DNA of 64,000 nucleotides from Nonomuraea rhodomycinica (GCF_013363995.1 NZ_JABWGO010000016.1:62001-126000); one strand, 5' to 3'. Positions 1 through 8,264 are shown, counted from the stretch's first letter. Made by a program: numbers and translations. Notes: generated by a model not told the origin, from the letters alone.

Positions 1-375
1 CTGGAGGCCGAGCTGCTGGTCGCCCACGACCTTCCGCTCGCGTCGTACGACGTGCTGTCGCAGCTCGCCGAGGCGCCGGAGCGGCGGCTGCGGATGAACG
101 ACCTGGCGGGCAGGGTGCTGCTGTCCCGCAGCGGCCTGACCCGGCTGATCGACCGGCTGCAGCGCGACGGGCTGGTGAACCGCGAGGCGTGCGAGAGCGA
201 CGCCCGGGGGCTGTTCGCGGTGCTGACCGACGCGGGGGTGGCCCGGCTGGCCGAGGCGACGCCCACCTACCTGCGCGGCGTCCGCGCGCACTTCCTCGAC
301 GCCCTGGGCCCGGACGAGATCGGCCAGGTGCGGGAGCTCGTGGCCCGCCTGACCGGCGCTACGGGCGCTCCCTGA
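1..375 (+). CDS. MarR-family transcriptional regulator (5' end outside window)
   Basis: The frame is open from base 1, so the start lies upstream. The visible 124 residues hold the winged-helix core of a MarR regulator: a recognition-helix stretch LLSRSGLTRLIDRLQRDGLV followed by the wing with acidic DARG, as in the MarR 'SDxRxx' wing, and a C-terminal dimerisation helix. MarR proteins bind palindromic operators and usually respond to phenolic or other small ligands; the target is not visible here. The 3' end overlaps the convergent DUF1003 gene by 17 bp. Confidence 0.85.
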   Translation: MEAELLVAHDLPLASYDVLSQLAEAPERRLRMNDLAGRVLLSRSGLTRLIDRLQRDGLVNREACESDARGLFAVLTDAGVARLAEATPTYLRGVRAHFLDALGPDEIGQVRELVARLTGATGAP

Positions 376-826
376 GCTCCTCCAGCAGGTGCTGGAGCTC
401 CGAGCGCAGGTAGTCGCGGGTGGCGACCTCGTTCAGGGCCATCCGCAGCGCCGCGATCTCCCGGGTCAGGTACTCGATCTCCGCCTGGTTGCGCTCGGCC
501 GCCTCGCGGTCCTGCTCGTACTGCACCCGGTCACGGTCGGCCTGCCGGTTCTGGGCGAGCAGGATGAGCGGCGCCGCGTACGACGCCTGGAGCGACAGCA
601 TGAGCGTGAGGAAGATGAACGGGTACGGGTCGAAGGCCAGCTCGGCCGGGGCGACGGCGTTCCAGAGCACCCAGACCGCCACGACCACCGTCATGTAGAC
701 GATGAACCGCGCGGTTCCCAGGAAGCGGGCGATCCGCTCCGACAGGCGGCCGAACGCCTCCGGGTCGTAGTGGGGGCGCAGCGTGCGGCGCAGGTCGCGC
801 GGCTGGTCCAGCCGCTCGGCCGTCAC
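359..826 (-). CDS. DUF1003 family membrane protein
   Basis: A 155-residue protein with two hydrophobic segments (roughly residues 40-62 and 68-92) separated by a short polar loop, followed by a charged helical tail (Gln/Glu/Arg-rich, probable coiled coil). This is the DUF1003 architecture, including the conserved SLQASYAAPLILLAQNRQ stretch at the end of the second membrane segment. The function of the family is unknown. The start is GTG at 826; an ATG overlapping the upstream stop at 879-882 is in another frame. It follows the MgtE_N/CBS gene on the same strand and is probably co-transcribed with it, a common actinobacterial pairing. Confidence 0.85.
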   Translation of the reverse strand: MTAERLDQPRDLRRTLRPHYDPEAFGRLSERIARFLGTARFIVYMTVVVAVWVLWNAVAPAELAFDPYPFIFLTLMLSLQASYAAPLILLAQNRQADRDRVQYEQDREAAERNQAEIEYLTREIAALRMALNEVATRDYLRSELQHLLEELRERP

Positions 827-878
827 GACGACGCCCCGATGCGCGGACCCGGTGCGGCGGGCCCCGGACGGCGGGCGG

Positions 879-2084
879 TCATGGGCGCGCGCCTTCGCGC
901 CAGTCGGCCGGCAGCATGTGGTCCAGCACGTCGTCCACCGTGACCGCGCCCACCAGCCGCCCCAGCTCGTCGACCACCGGCGCCGCCACCAGGTTGTAGC
1001 TGGCGAGGTACTGGGCGACCTCCGGCAGTGTGAAGCCGGGTCGGATGGGGTCGATCGACGGGTCGAGCACCGAGCCCAGCAGCGTCGAGGGCGGGTCGCG
1101 CAGCAGCCGCTGGAAGTGGCTGACGCCCAGGTACGCCCCCGTGGGCGTCTCGTTCGGCGGCCGGGTGACGTACACCTGCGCCGCGACGGACGGCGAGAGG
1201 TCCTTCTGCCGGATGTGCGCGAGCGCCTCGGCGACCGTGGCGCTCGGCGGCAGGATGACCGGCTCGCTGGTCATCATGCCGCCGGCCGTGTCCTGCGGAT
1301 AGGTGAGCAGCCGCCGCACGGGCGCGGCCTCGCCCGGCTCCATCAGCGCCAGCAGGTGGGCGGCCTGGTCGGCGGGCAGGTCGTTGAGCAGGTCGGCCGC
1401 GTCGTCGGGGTCCATCTCCTCCAGCACGTCGGCGGCCCGAGCGGGTTCGAGCGTGCCGAGGATGCCGATCTGGTCGCGGGGCGGCAGCTCCTCCAGCACG
1501 TCGGCGAGCCGGTCGTCGTCGAGCGCGCGGGCGACCTCGATGCGCCGCTTGCCGGGCAGCTCGTGCAGGGCGCTGGCGATGTCGGCGGCCCGCATCGACT
1601 CGAACGCGGCGATCAGCCCGGCCGCGCCCTGGTCCTTCTGGAGCGCGTCGAACCCGGCCGCCTCCTCCCAGGCGACGATCCGGGGGTCGCGCCGCCGCCG
1701 GCCCCGGTACACGGCCACCTTGGTGATCTCCCAGGCCGACGGCCTGACCTCCTCCATGGCGAGGTCGAAGACGGTCATCGGCTCGCCGCCGACGGTCACG
1801 GTACGGTCCAGCATCTCGCCGATGACCAGCGTCTCGGTCGAGCGCTTCTCGAAGCGGCGCATGTTGAGCCGGCCCGTGAAGACGACCGCCCCGGCCTCGA
1901 TGCCGCGCACGCGGGTGACGGGCAGGAAGACGCGGCGACGCGGCTGGACCTCGACCACCATGCCGTGGACGGCGGGCCGCAGCGGGCCGCGCAGGCCGAC
2001 CACGACGTCGCGGATCCGGCCGATCTGGTCGCCGGCCGGGTCGAAGACCGAAACCCCGGCCAGGCGGGCCACGAAGATCCTCAC
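879..2084 (-). CDS. PRC-barrel / MgtE N-domain / CBS-pair protein
   Basis: 401 residues from a GTG at 2084. The N-terminal ~80 residues look like a PRC-barrel (VRIFVARLAGVSVFDPAGD, then IGRIRDVVVGLRG). The middle is the alpha-superhelical MgtE N domain with repeated Leu-Pro-rich helices (VLEELPPRDQIGILGTL, AADLLNDLPADQAAHLLALM). The C-terminal ~130 residues are a CBS pair starting at GGMMTSEPVILPPS and ending with VGAVTVDDVLDHMLP. There are no transmembrane helices, so this is the soluble Mg2+-sensing half of an MgtE channel without the pore. A role in magnesium or nucleotide sensing is inference. DUF1003 follows on the same strand. Confidence 0.85.
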   Translation of the reverse strand: MRIFVARLAGVSVFDPAGDQIGRIRDVVVGLRGPLRPAVHGMVVEVQPRRRVFLPVTRVRGIEAGAVVFTGRLNMRRFEKRSTETLVIGEMLDRTVTVGGEPMTVFDLAMEEVRPSAWEITKVAVYRGRRRRDPRIVAWEEAAGFDALQKDQGAAGLIAAFESMRAADIASALHELPGKRRIEVARALDDDRLADVLEELPPRDQIGILGTLEPARAADVLEEMDPDDAADLLNDLPADQAAHLLALMEPGEAAPVRRLLTYPQDTAGGMMTSEPVILPPSATVAEALAHIRQKDLSPSVAAQVYVTRPPNETPTGAYLGVSHFQRLLRDPPSTLLGSVLDPSIDPIRPGFTLPEVAQYLASYNLVAAPVVDELGRLVGAVTVDDVLDHMLPADWREGARP

Positions 2085-2171
2085 ATTGAGCAGGCTAACA
2101 GCCGGACGGCATTGCGCTCCTGGCACCGGACATGTCAGTATCAAAAGTGAGGAACGGTAATTACGGGTGGG

Positions 2172-3161
2172 GTGGCGATGCGATATTCGGGTCTCGCGAT
2201 GGCCTTCGTCTCGGCGTGGTGCTTCGCGTTCTCCGGGCCCATGGCCAAGTACCTGAACGCGGCGGGGCTGGCGCCCATCGAGGCGGTCTGGACCCGCATG
2301 GCCGGGGCGGGGCTGCTGATGGTCGCCGTGCTGGCCGTGGTCAAGCCGTCGGCGCTGCGCATCCCGCGCTCGCGCCTGCCGTTCTTCGGGGTGTACGCCG
2401 TCGTGGCCGTCGCCGGGGTGCAGTCGCTGTACTTCGCCGCGCTGACCCGGCTGCCGGTGGGGATCGCCCTGCTGCTGGAGTACATGGCGCCGGTCATGGT
2501 GGTCGTGTGGGTGCGGTTCGTGCGCAAGATCCGGCTGGCGCGCTCGGCCTACCTGGGCGCGGTGGTCGCCGTCGTCGGGCTCGGCATCGTCGTCGAGGTC
2601 TGGGACGGGCTGCGGCTGGACGCGCTGGGGCTGCTGCTGGCTCTGGTGGCCGGGGCGTGTTGCGCCGGATATTTCCTGATGAGCGATAGCTTCGGGGACG
2701 ACGTGGACCCGCTGGGCCTCATCGCCTGGGGCATGCTCGGGGCGGCCGTGGTGCTCGTGCCGTTCGCCCGGCCGTGGGGCATCCCGTGGGAGGCGTTCAC
2801 CCGGCTGGCCACGCCCGAGGGAGGCGGCCTCACCCTGCCGGCGTTCGCGGCGTACCTGTGGATGGTGCTGGTCGCCACCGTCGCGGCGTACATCCTGGGC
2901 GTCAACGCGGTGCGCCGCCTCTCGGCGGCCGTCGGGGCGACGGTGGCGTCGCTGGAGGTCATCGGCGGGGCGGTGGTGGCCTGGGCGCTGGTCGGCGAGG
3001 CGCTCGGGGCGTTCCAGATCCTCGGCGGGCTGCTGGTGCTGTCGGGGGCGCTGCTCGCCCAGACGGCGGCCTCCCGTGGCGGCGCGCCCGCGCCCGCCGG
3101 GGAGCCGGTGCCCACCGCCGAGGCCGAGGCCCGGCTCAGCCTCGACCGCGCCTCCGGCTGA
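2172..3161 (+). CDS. EamA/DMT-family transporter
   Basis: 329 residues with ten predicted hydrophobic helices in two EamA repeats; the first opens with GLAMAFVSAWCFAFSGPMAK and each half ends in a Gly/Ala-rich helix. This is the drug/metabolite transporter superfamily, whose members export amino acids, purines or other metabolites; no substrate can be read from the sequence. The start is GTG at 2172 with an ATG at 2178 as alternative; the upstream G-rich stretch could serve either. The C-terminal ~35 residues are Ala/Pro/Glu-rich and cytosolic. It is divergent from the MgtE_N gene across an 87-bp gap. Confidence 0.85.
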   Translation: MAMRYSGLAMAFVSAWCFAFSGPMAKYLNAAGLAPIEAVWTRMAGAGLLMVAVLAVVKPSALRIPRSRLPFFGVYAVVAVAGVQSLYFAALTRLPVGIALLLEYMAPVMVVVWVRFVRKIRLARSAYLGAVVAVVGLGIVVEVWDGLRLDALGLLLALVAGACCAGYFLMSDSFGDDVDPLGLIAWGMLGAAVVLVPFARPWGIPWEAFTRLATPEGGGLTLPAFAAYLWMVLVATVAAYILGVNAVRRLSAAVGATVASLEVIGGAVVAWALVGEALGAFQILGGLLVLSGALLAQTAASRGGAPAPAGEPVPTAEAEARLSLDRASG

Positions 3162-3247
3162 CCGTCCTCGGCGTCGGATCCTCAGGGCGTAAGCCGCCGT
3201 CCTCCTCAGCGCCGGTGGCCCTGCGCGGTCGGCGCGGGAGGGCCGGG

Positions 3248-3619
3248 TCAGGCGTCCAGCGGCGTGAGACGGACGACCGTGGACCGCCGGGCCCAGCGGT
3301 CGGTCAGGTGCGCGCCGTCGGGCGCGTTGAGCCGCTCCTTGGCCAGCGCGGCGACCGCCTCCCGCTCGGCTTCCTGGTCCACCACCTCGACGGCCGCCTC
3401 GAAGTCCACCAGTCGCGCGCCGTTGTCCTTGCTGCGCAGGGTGACGCGGACGCGGTCGAGGCCGGCGAGCCCCGGCAGCTCCTGCTCGCCGCCGCCGGTC
3501 ACGAGGTAGACGGCGCCGTCGTGCCAGGTGTGCCAGGCCAGGCGGGGGCGGTCGAGGCCGAGCCAGAGGACGCCGGACTTCTTCGCGCCCTCCTCGATGG
3601 CCGCGCGTGTGTCGCTCAC
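3248..3619 (-). CDS. Conserved hypothetical protein, possibly split-barrel fold
   Basis: 123 residues starting with GTG at 3619. There is no signal peptide or membrane segment. The alternating strand pattern (LAWHTWHDGAVYLVTGGGEQ, then VRVTLRSKDNGARLVDFEA) resembles small actinobacterial proteins related to the pyridoxamine-phosphate-oxidase/F420 split barrel, but no cofactor motif is clear and I do not assign a reaction. It is divergent from the alpha/beta hydrolase gene, with about 95 bp between the starts. Confidence 0.6.
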   Translation of the reverse strand: MSDTRAAIEEGAKKSGVLWLGLDRPRLAWHTWHDGAVYLVTGGGEQELPGLAGLDRVRVTLRSKDNGARLVDFEAAVEVVDQEAEREAVAALAKERLNAPDGAHLTDRWARRSTVVRLTPLDA

Positions 3620-3713
3620 GTCCCGACTGTAGTCCAGGCCGGTAATCCGGTGGCAGGCCGCGCGGCGGCCCGCCTACAGTCGCCGGTCGGGAACCTACGA
3701 GGAGGGATCGACC

Positions 3714-4601
3714 GTGAACTACGGGGTGCGGGAGCCGGAACGGCTGGGCCGGGTGACGCTGCGCGACGGGCGGGGGCTCGGCTGGGCGGAGTGGGGGCCG
3801 GCGGACGGGACGCCGGTGCTGTTCTTCCCCGGCGCGGCGACCGGCAGGAGCCTCGGCTTCGGCGCGGACGACCTCGCGCGGCTCGGCGTGCGGCTGGTCT
3901 CGGTGGACCGGCCGGGACTGGGCGCCTCCGACCCCGACCCGGAGCGTACGTTGCTGACCTGGGCGGACGACGTCCGCGACCTCGTCGGCGGGCTCGGCAT
4001 GACGGGCGGCGCGGCGGTGGTGGGCTTCTCGCACGGCGCGCCGTTCGCGCTGGCGTGCGCGGCCGCGGGGGTCGTGACGGCGGCGTCGGTGGTGTCCGGG
4101 CTGGACGAGCTGACCCACCCGGAGCTCGCCGGGCTGCTGGATCCGGGTGTGGCGGGGCTCGTACGGGCGGCCGGGGAGGACCCGGACGGGCTGGAGGCGG
4201 CCATGACGCGCGACGCGGGCGCGGAGATGATGTGGCGGCTCGTGACCGAGCTGAGCCACCCCTCCGACGTCGCCGTCTACACCGACCCGGCGTTCGCCCC
4301 CGCCTACCGGCGGGCGCTGGAGGAGGGCTTCGCGCAGGGCGCCGCCGGGTACGCGCGCGACCTGGTGCTCGCCTACCGTCCGTGGCCGTTCGCGGTGGAG
4401 AGCATCGCGGTGCCGGTCGAGCTCTGGTACGGCGGGCACGACCCCGGGACCGTCCACTCCCCGGACCACGGGGCCGTCCTGTCGCGCCGTATTCCCGGAT
4501 CCCGGCTGCGCGTGCTGCCCGACGAGGGCGGCTCGCTGCTGTGGACCCGCTCGGCGGACGTGCTGGAGGGGCTGCTGGAGGTGTCACGCGCGGCCGGATG
4601 A
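3714..4601 (+). CDS. Alpha/beta hydrolase-fold protein, catalytic His apparently missing
   Basis: 295 residues. The nucleophile elbow GFSHGA gives the Ser, and YGGHDPGTVHSP near residue 240 supplies the usual acid position. In this family the third triad residue normally sits in a 'DEGH' or 'GEGH' turn before the last helix; here the equivalent turn reads LPDEGGSLLWTR, so His is replaced by Gly. The protein may be inactive, use another His, or do a non-hydrolytic job. The start ATG... is GTG at 3714, preceded by a good GAGGAGGGA-type ribosome site. It converges on the P450 gene across a tandem repeat array. Confidence 0.8.
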   Translation: MNYGVREPERLGRVTLRDGRGLGWAEWGPADGTPVLFFPGAATGRSLGFGADDLARLGVRLVSVDRPGLGASDPDPERTLLTWADDVRDLVGGLGMTGGAAVVGFSHGAPFALACAAAGVVTAASVVSGLDELTHPELAGLLDPGVAGLVRAAGEDPDGLEAAMTRDAGAEMMWRLVTELSHPSDVAVYTDPAFAPAYRRALEEGFAQGAAGYARDLVLAYRPWPFAVESIAVPVELWYGGHDPGTVHSPDHGAVLSRRIPGSRLRVLPDEGGSLLWTRSADVLEGLLEVSRAAG

Positions 4602-4618
4602 GCGGCTCGGGGTGACGG

Positions 4619-4738
4619 CGTCGCAGCGTCACGGATCGCGGAGTCGTGGATCGCAGCGTCACGGATCACAGCGTCACGGATCACAGCGTCACGGATCACA
4701 GCGTCACGGATCACAGCGTCACGGATCACAGCGTCACG
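4619..4738. repeat. 15-bp tandem repeat overlapping the P450 stop codon
   Basis: Six near-perfect copies of GATCACAGCGTCACG occupy 4649-4738 (the first copy has one change) and two degenerate copies precede them. Read on the minus strand, the unit carries the last P450 codons and the stop (GTG ACG CTG TGA), so the array looks like serial duplication of the gene's own 3' terminus. It fills the gap between two convergent genes. Confidence 0.95.
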
Positions 4739-5919
4739 GGGAGTGAGGCCAGGCGCCACGTGCCGGGGTCGGGGGCGCGCATCGCCTCCTCCGGGGCGGG
4801 CGCGAGGTCCGGGAAGCGGCGCAGCAGCGCGGCCAGCGCCGCCTCGGTCTCCACCCTGGCGAGCGAGGCGCCGAGGCAGAAGTGCGGTCCGTGGGCGAAC
4901 CCCAGGTGGGTCGCCTCGCGGGTCAGCGTGACGTCCAGCCGGTCGGGGGCGGCGAACGCGCGGGGGTCCCGGTTGGCGGCGGCGACCGAGGCCGTCACGG
5001 CGTCACCCGCCCGGATGGTGACGCCGTGCAGCTCGACGTCCTCGCGCGCGTGGCGGGGGACCGTCAGCAGGATCGGGCCGCACCAGCGGATCAGCTCCTC
5101 GACGGCGCGGGGCATCAGGGCGGGGTCCTCGCGCAGCGCCTTGAGCTGGGCCGGCTCGGACAGCAGGGCGTGCACGGCGTTCGCGATGAGGTTGGCCGGC
5201 GTCTGCCCGGCCAGGACGAGGTGCCAGACCAGGGTGACCAGCTCGGTGTCGGTGAGCCGGTCGCCGTCCTCGGTCTGTGCGCGGATGAGCTCGGACAGCA
5301 GGTCGGGGGCCGCTTCCGCGCGGCGGCGGGCGACCGCCTCCTTGGCGTCGGTCATGATCCCGGGGATGGCCGCGGCGAATCCCCGGCCCGCGCCCGCCGC
5401 GACCAGCGCGCCGTACTCGTGCCAGCGCGCCCGGTCGGGCTCGGGCACTCCCACCAGCTCGCAGATGACCTCCATGGGCAGCGGCGCGGCGAAGTTCCGC
5501 AGCAGGTCCACCCCGCTGCCGCCGTCCCCGGCGCGCTCGGCGAGCGCGTCCAGCAGGCGTTCCACGACCCGCTCGATCGCGGGCCGCAGGGCCGCGGCCC
5601 TGCGCGCGGTGAACGCGGGCGCGACCAGCCGGCGCAGCCGCAGGTGCTCGGGCCCGTCCATCTCCGACATCGTCCGCATGTACGGCAGGCAGTCCTCGGG
5701 CACGTCCGGCCGCAGGAAGCTGCCGGAGGTGATCGCGAAGCGGGGGTCCGCCAGCATCGCGCGGGCGCCCTCGTACCGGGTCAGGGTCCACAGCGGCGGC
5801 AGGCCGGGCGTGACCACCCGGGCCAGCGGCGACCGCTCCCGCGCCCTGCCGTACGCCGTGAACGGGTCGCCGACGACGTCGGGATCGGTGAGGTCGATCT
5901 CAGGGACGTCCACCATCAT
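4726..5919 (-). CDS. Cytochrome P450
   Basis: 397 residues, a soluble bacterial class I P450 that would need ferredoxin and ferredoxin reductase partners not encoded nearby. The haem-binding loop FAHGPHFCLGASLA puts the thiolate ligand at about Cys348, and the K-helix ExxR is EELIR. The I-helix reads LVLAGQTPANLIA: compared with the usual AGxE/DTT it is one residue shorter and lacks the acidic partner of the Thr, which matters for O2 activation. The start is the first of two ATGs (5919), six bases after AGGAGG. The stop lies inside a 15-bp tandem repeat. It is divergent from the CoA-ester lyase, with paired operator-like sites between them. Substrate unknown. Confidence 0.92.
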   Translation of the reverse strand: MMVDVPEIDLTDPDVVGDPFTAYGRARERSPLARVVTPGLPPLWTLTRYEGARAMLADPRFAITSGSFLRPDVPEDCLPYMRTMSEMDGPEHLRLRRLVAPAFTARRAAALRPAIERVVERLLDALAERAGDGGSGVDLLRNFAAPLPMEVICELVGVPEPDRARWHEYGALVAAGAGRGFAAAIPGIMTDAKEAVARRRAEAAPDLLSELIRAQTEDGDRLTDTELVTLVWHLVLAGQTPANLIANAVHALLSEPAQLKALREDPALMPRAVEELIRWCGPILLTVPRHAREDVELHGVTIRAGDAVTASVAAANRDPRAFAAPDRLDVTLTREATHLGFAHGPHFCLGASLARVETEAALAALLRRFPDLAPAPEEAMRAPDPGTWRLASLPVTL

Positions 5920-5930
5920 CCAAGCCCTCC

Positions 5931-5980
5931 TAGATGTTGAGATCATGTGATGTGACAATCTAGATGATGACATCATCTGA
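5931..5980. promoter_or_regulatory. Paired operator-like sites between P450 and lyase genes
   Basis: Two 20-bp elements, 5931-5950 and 5961-5980, match at 17 of 20 positions and begin exactly 30 bp apart (about three helical turns). The second contains a 17-bp palindrome, AGATGATGACATCATCT, perfect except for the centre base. The first overlaps the P450 ribosome-binding site. This arrangement fits cooperative binding by a dimeric regulator controlling both divergent genes; the regulator is not identifiable. Confidence 0.6.
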
Positions 5981-6058
5981 GAACAACGCGCAGTGATGCG
6001 CTCCGGGAACCACGCCGCCGTCGCACCTTCGCCGGACGGAACCACTAGCGTGTGCGGC

Positions 6059-7003
6059 ATGCGCTCACGTCGATCGGTTCTGGCAGTGCCCGGCAGCAAC
6101 CCCCGGTTCCTGGAGAAGGCCCAGACCCTGCCGGTGGACGCGGTCTTCCTCGACCTGGAGGACTCCGTCGCGCCGCTGGCCAAGGACGAGGCCCGCGCCA
6201 ACGTGGTGACCGCGCTGCGCGAGGGCGACTGGACCGGCAAGACCCGCGTCGTCCGGGTCAACGACCTGTCCACCCAATGGACGTACCGGGACGTGATCGA
6301 GGTCGTCGAGGGCGCCGGCGACCGCCTCGACTGCCTCATGCTGCCCAAGGTCCAGGACTCCACCGAGGTCGTCTGGCTCGACACGCTGCTCACCCAGATC
6401 GAGAAGGCCAAGGGCTACGAGGTGGGCCGCATCGGCATCGAGGCGCAGATCGAGAGCGCGCGCGGGCTGGTCAACGTCGACACGATCGCGGGCTGCTCCC
6501 GGCGGCTGGAGACGCTGGTGTTCGGCCCCGCCGACTTCATGGCCTCCATCAACATGCGCACCCTGGTCGTGGGCGAGCAGCCGCCCGGCTACACCGAGGG
6601 CGACGCCTACCACTACATCCTCATGCGGCTGCTCATGGCCGCCCGGACGCACGACCTCCAGGTGATCGACGGGCCGTACCTCCAGATCAAGGACCTCGAC
6701 GGCTTCACCCGGGTGGCCCGGCGCTCCGCCGCGCTCGGCTTCGACGGCAAGTGGGTGCTGCACCCGTCACAGGTGGACGCGGCCAACGCGGTCTTCTCGC
6801 CCAGCCAGGAGGACTACGACCACGCCGAGCTGATCCTCGACGCGTACGAGTACCACACGACGGTCGAGCGGCGCGGCGCCGCCATGCTGGGCGACGAGAT
6901 GATCGACGAGGCGTCGCGCAAGATGGCGCTGGTCGTGGCCGCCAAGGGGCGCGCCGCCGGGCTGAGCCGTACGAAGACGTTCCAGCCCGGCCGATCCGGT
7001 TAG
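6059..7003 (+). CDS. HpcH/HpaI (CitE-like) CoA-ester lyase
   Basis: 314 residues of the aldolase/citrate-lyase beta family. The opening MRSRRSVLAVPGSNPRFLEK, the strand FLDLEDSVAP with metal-ligand acidic residues, IGIEAQIESARGL and the GFDGKWVLHPSQ segment are typical of malyl-CoA/beta-methylmalyl-CoA or citramalyl-CoA lyases, which cleave a 3-hydroxyacyl-CoA to an acyl-CoA plus glyoxylate or pyruvate using Mg2+. An mcl-like role in the ethylmalonyl-CoA pathway is likely but not shown by context. The ATG at 6059 fits the family N terminus; an in-frame upstream start at 5993 would add an unconserved stretch. Its stop overlaps that of the convergent DUF6529 gene. Confidence 0.85.
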   Translation: MRSRRSVLAVPGSNPRFLEKAQTLPVDAVFLDLEDSVAPLAKDEARANVVTALREGDWTGKTRVVRVNDLSTQWTYRDVIEVVEGAGDRLDCLMLPKVQDSTEVVWLDTLLTQIEKAKGYEVGRIGIEAQIESARGLVNVDTIAGCSRRLETLVFGPADFMASINMRTLVVGEQPPGYTEGDAYHYILMRLLMAARTHDLQVIDGPYLQIKDLDGFTRVARRSAALGFDGKWVLHPSQVDAANAVFSPSQEDYDHAELILDAYEYHTTVERRGAAMLGDEMIDEASRKMALVVAAKGRAAGLSRTKTFQPGRSG

Positions 7004-7548
7004 AGCGTCACCCCCACGCTGGTGAAGAACCAGAACGCCGAGGTCAGCCACAGCCCCACCAGCGCCGTGAACGCCAGCCCGCCCAGCACCGGCAGCGTCC
7101 AGCCCGGCGTGCCCCGCCTGGGCAGCGCCAGCATCTTCGCGGTGAAAACGCCGTAGAAGAAGCAGCCGAGCAGCGAGTGGGCGAGCACCCGCGGCACGTC
7201 GTACTGGAGCCCCAGCGCGTACAGGCAGTGGAACGCGACCGGGATCGTCAGGATGAACGCGATCCGGCCCGACCAGCGGTGCACGAGCGGTGAGACGGGG
7301 ATCGGCAGCCTGCCCCACATCGACAGGGCCGAGATGACCTGGACGATCGCCAGCGCGAACGCGCCCATCGTCAGCCACGCCTTCATCGGCAGGGCCCCCG
7401 AGAAGCCCGCCGGTCCGACGGCGAAGCCCGTGGGGGCGTGGAGCCGGCCGTACACGCCCAGCGCCAGCGCCACGAGCGCGCCCGCGAGCAACGGGGTGAG
7501 CAGGACGGCCGAGCCGCTGGGCGGCCGGCGGCGAACGGTGGTGGTCAT
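7000..7548 (-). CDS. DUF6529 family multi-pass membrane protein
   Basis: 182 residues with about five hydrophobic segments. His residues lie at membrane edges in HRWSGRIAF, FHCLYALG and AHSLLGCFFYG, a spacing reminiscent of di-haem cytochrome b561-like proteins, so a redox membrane role is possible but unproven. The start overlaps the stop of the upstream secreted-protein gene by the ATGA tetranucleotide, indicating translational coupling; the two almost certainly act together. The stop overlaps the stop of the convergent lyase gene (7000-7003). Confidence 0.75.
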   Translation of the reverse strand: MTTTVRRRPPSGSAVLLTPLLAGALVALALGVYGRLHAPTGFAVGPAGFSGALPMKAWLTMGAFALAIVQVISALSMWGRLPIPVSPLVHRWSGRIAFILTIPVAFHCLYALGLQYDVPRVLAHSLLGCFFYGVFTAKMLALPRRGTPGWTLPVLGGLAFTALVGLWLTSAFWFFTSVGVTL

Positions 7549-8264
7549 CGCATCTCCTCGATGAAGCCGTCGACGTCCTTCGGGTGGAGCGTGGTCTCAC
7601 CGGCCCGCACGGGGTCGGTCGGCCGGTCGCCGTTCAGCTGGGGGACGTCGATCTGCTCCTCGCCCTCGAAGGCGGCGCCGACCTGGGTGAAGCCGCCCTG
7701 CGGGCGCTTCAGCACGATCCAGCCCGCGCGGATCTTCGCGCCGCGCACCTGGGCGGTCGCCCGGTACAGGCCCGACGGCTTCCTGACCGCCGGCGCGGTG
7801 AACGTCCAGCGCTTGCCGCCGACCTTCAGCCAGCCCGTGGCCTTGCCGCCGCCCAGGCCGGCACCGGCCGCCGCGCCGCCGAAGCCCTCCAGGCCGATCT
7901 TCCCCTCGGCCGCGTCGCCCTTGAACCACGCCTCGGTACGGCCGTCGCAGAAGTAGCCGATGGCCTTGTCGCCGCGGACCGAGATGGCGATGAGACCGCC
8001 GTTGCGGTCGACGCGGCCCGCGTAGTCGGCCTTCACCGGGCCCTTGGCCGTGCGGGACGGCGACGGCGTGGCCCGCGGTGTGCTCTGCTCCGTGCCCTTC
8101 TCGGTGCTCTGCTCGGGCGCCGGGGTCGGGGCGCCGGTGTCGGTGGTGCCGCTCGCGGCGGGGGTACGGTTCGCCACGGGTGTCGCGGTGATGCTGGCGA
8201 CACCGAGCCCCGCGGCGAGTGCTGCTCCGGCCGCCAGGGTGAGGACAGGTCCCAGCCTTGACAT
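7545..8264 (-). CDS. Secreted or anchored hypothetical protein, partner of DUF6529
   Basis: 239 residues from the ATG at 8264, chosen because MSRLGPVLTLAAGAALAAG forms a proper signal sequence and GGGAG lies upstream; an ATG at 8288 is in frame but has a poorer context. A Thr/Pro/Ser-rich linker (about residues 30-75) leads to a globular domain containing YAGRVDRNGGLIAISV, a single Cys and Gly-rich loops. No catalytic motif is recognised. It is coupled to the DUF6529 gene by a 4-bp overlap, suggesting an extracytoplasmic partner of that membrane protein. Confidence 0.7.
   Translation of the reverse strand: MSRLGPVLTLAAGAALAAGLGVASITATPVANRTPAASGTTDTGAPTPAPEQSTEKGTEQSTPRATPSPSRTAKGPVKADYAGRVDRNGGLIAISVRGDKAIGYFCDGRTEAWFKGDAAEGKIGLEGFGGAAAGAGLGGGKATGWLKVGGKRWTFTAPAVRKPSGLYRATAQVRGAKIRAGWIVLKRPQGGFTQVGAAFEGEEQIDVPQLNGDRPTDPVRAGETTLHPKDVDGFIEEMR

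Noticed and set aside
879-882. ATG overlapping the MgtE_N stop as start of the DUF1003 gene
   Set aside because: That ATG is in a different frame and terminates after about 19 codons; GTG 826 is in frame.
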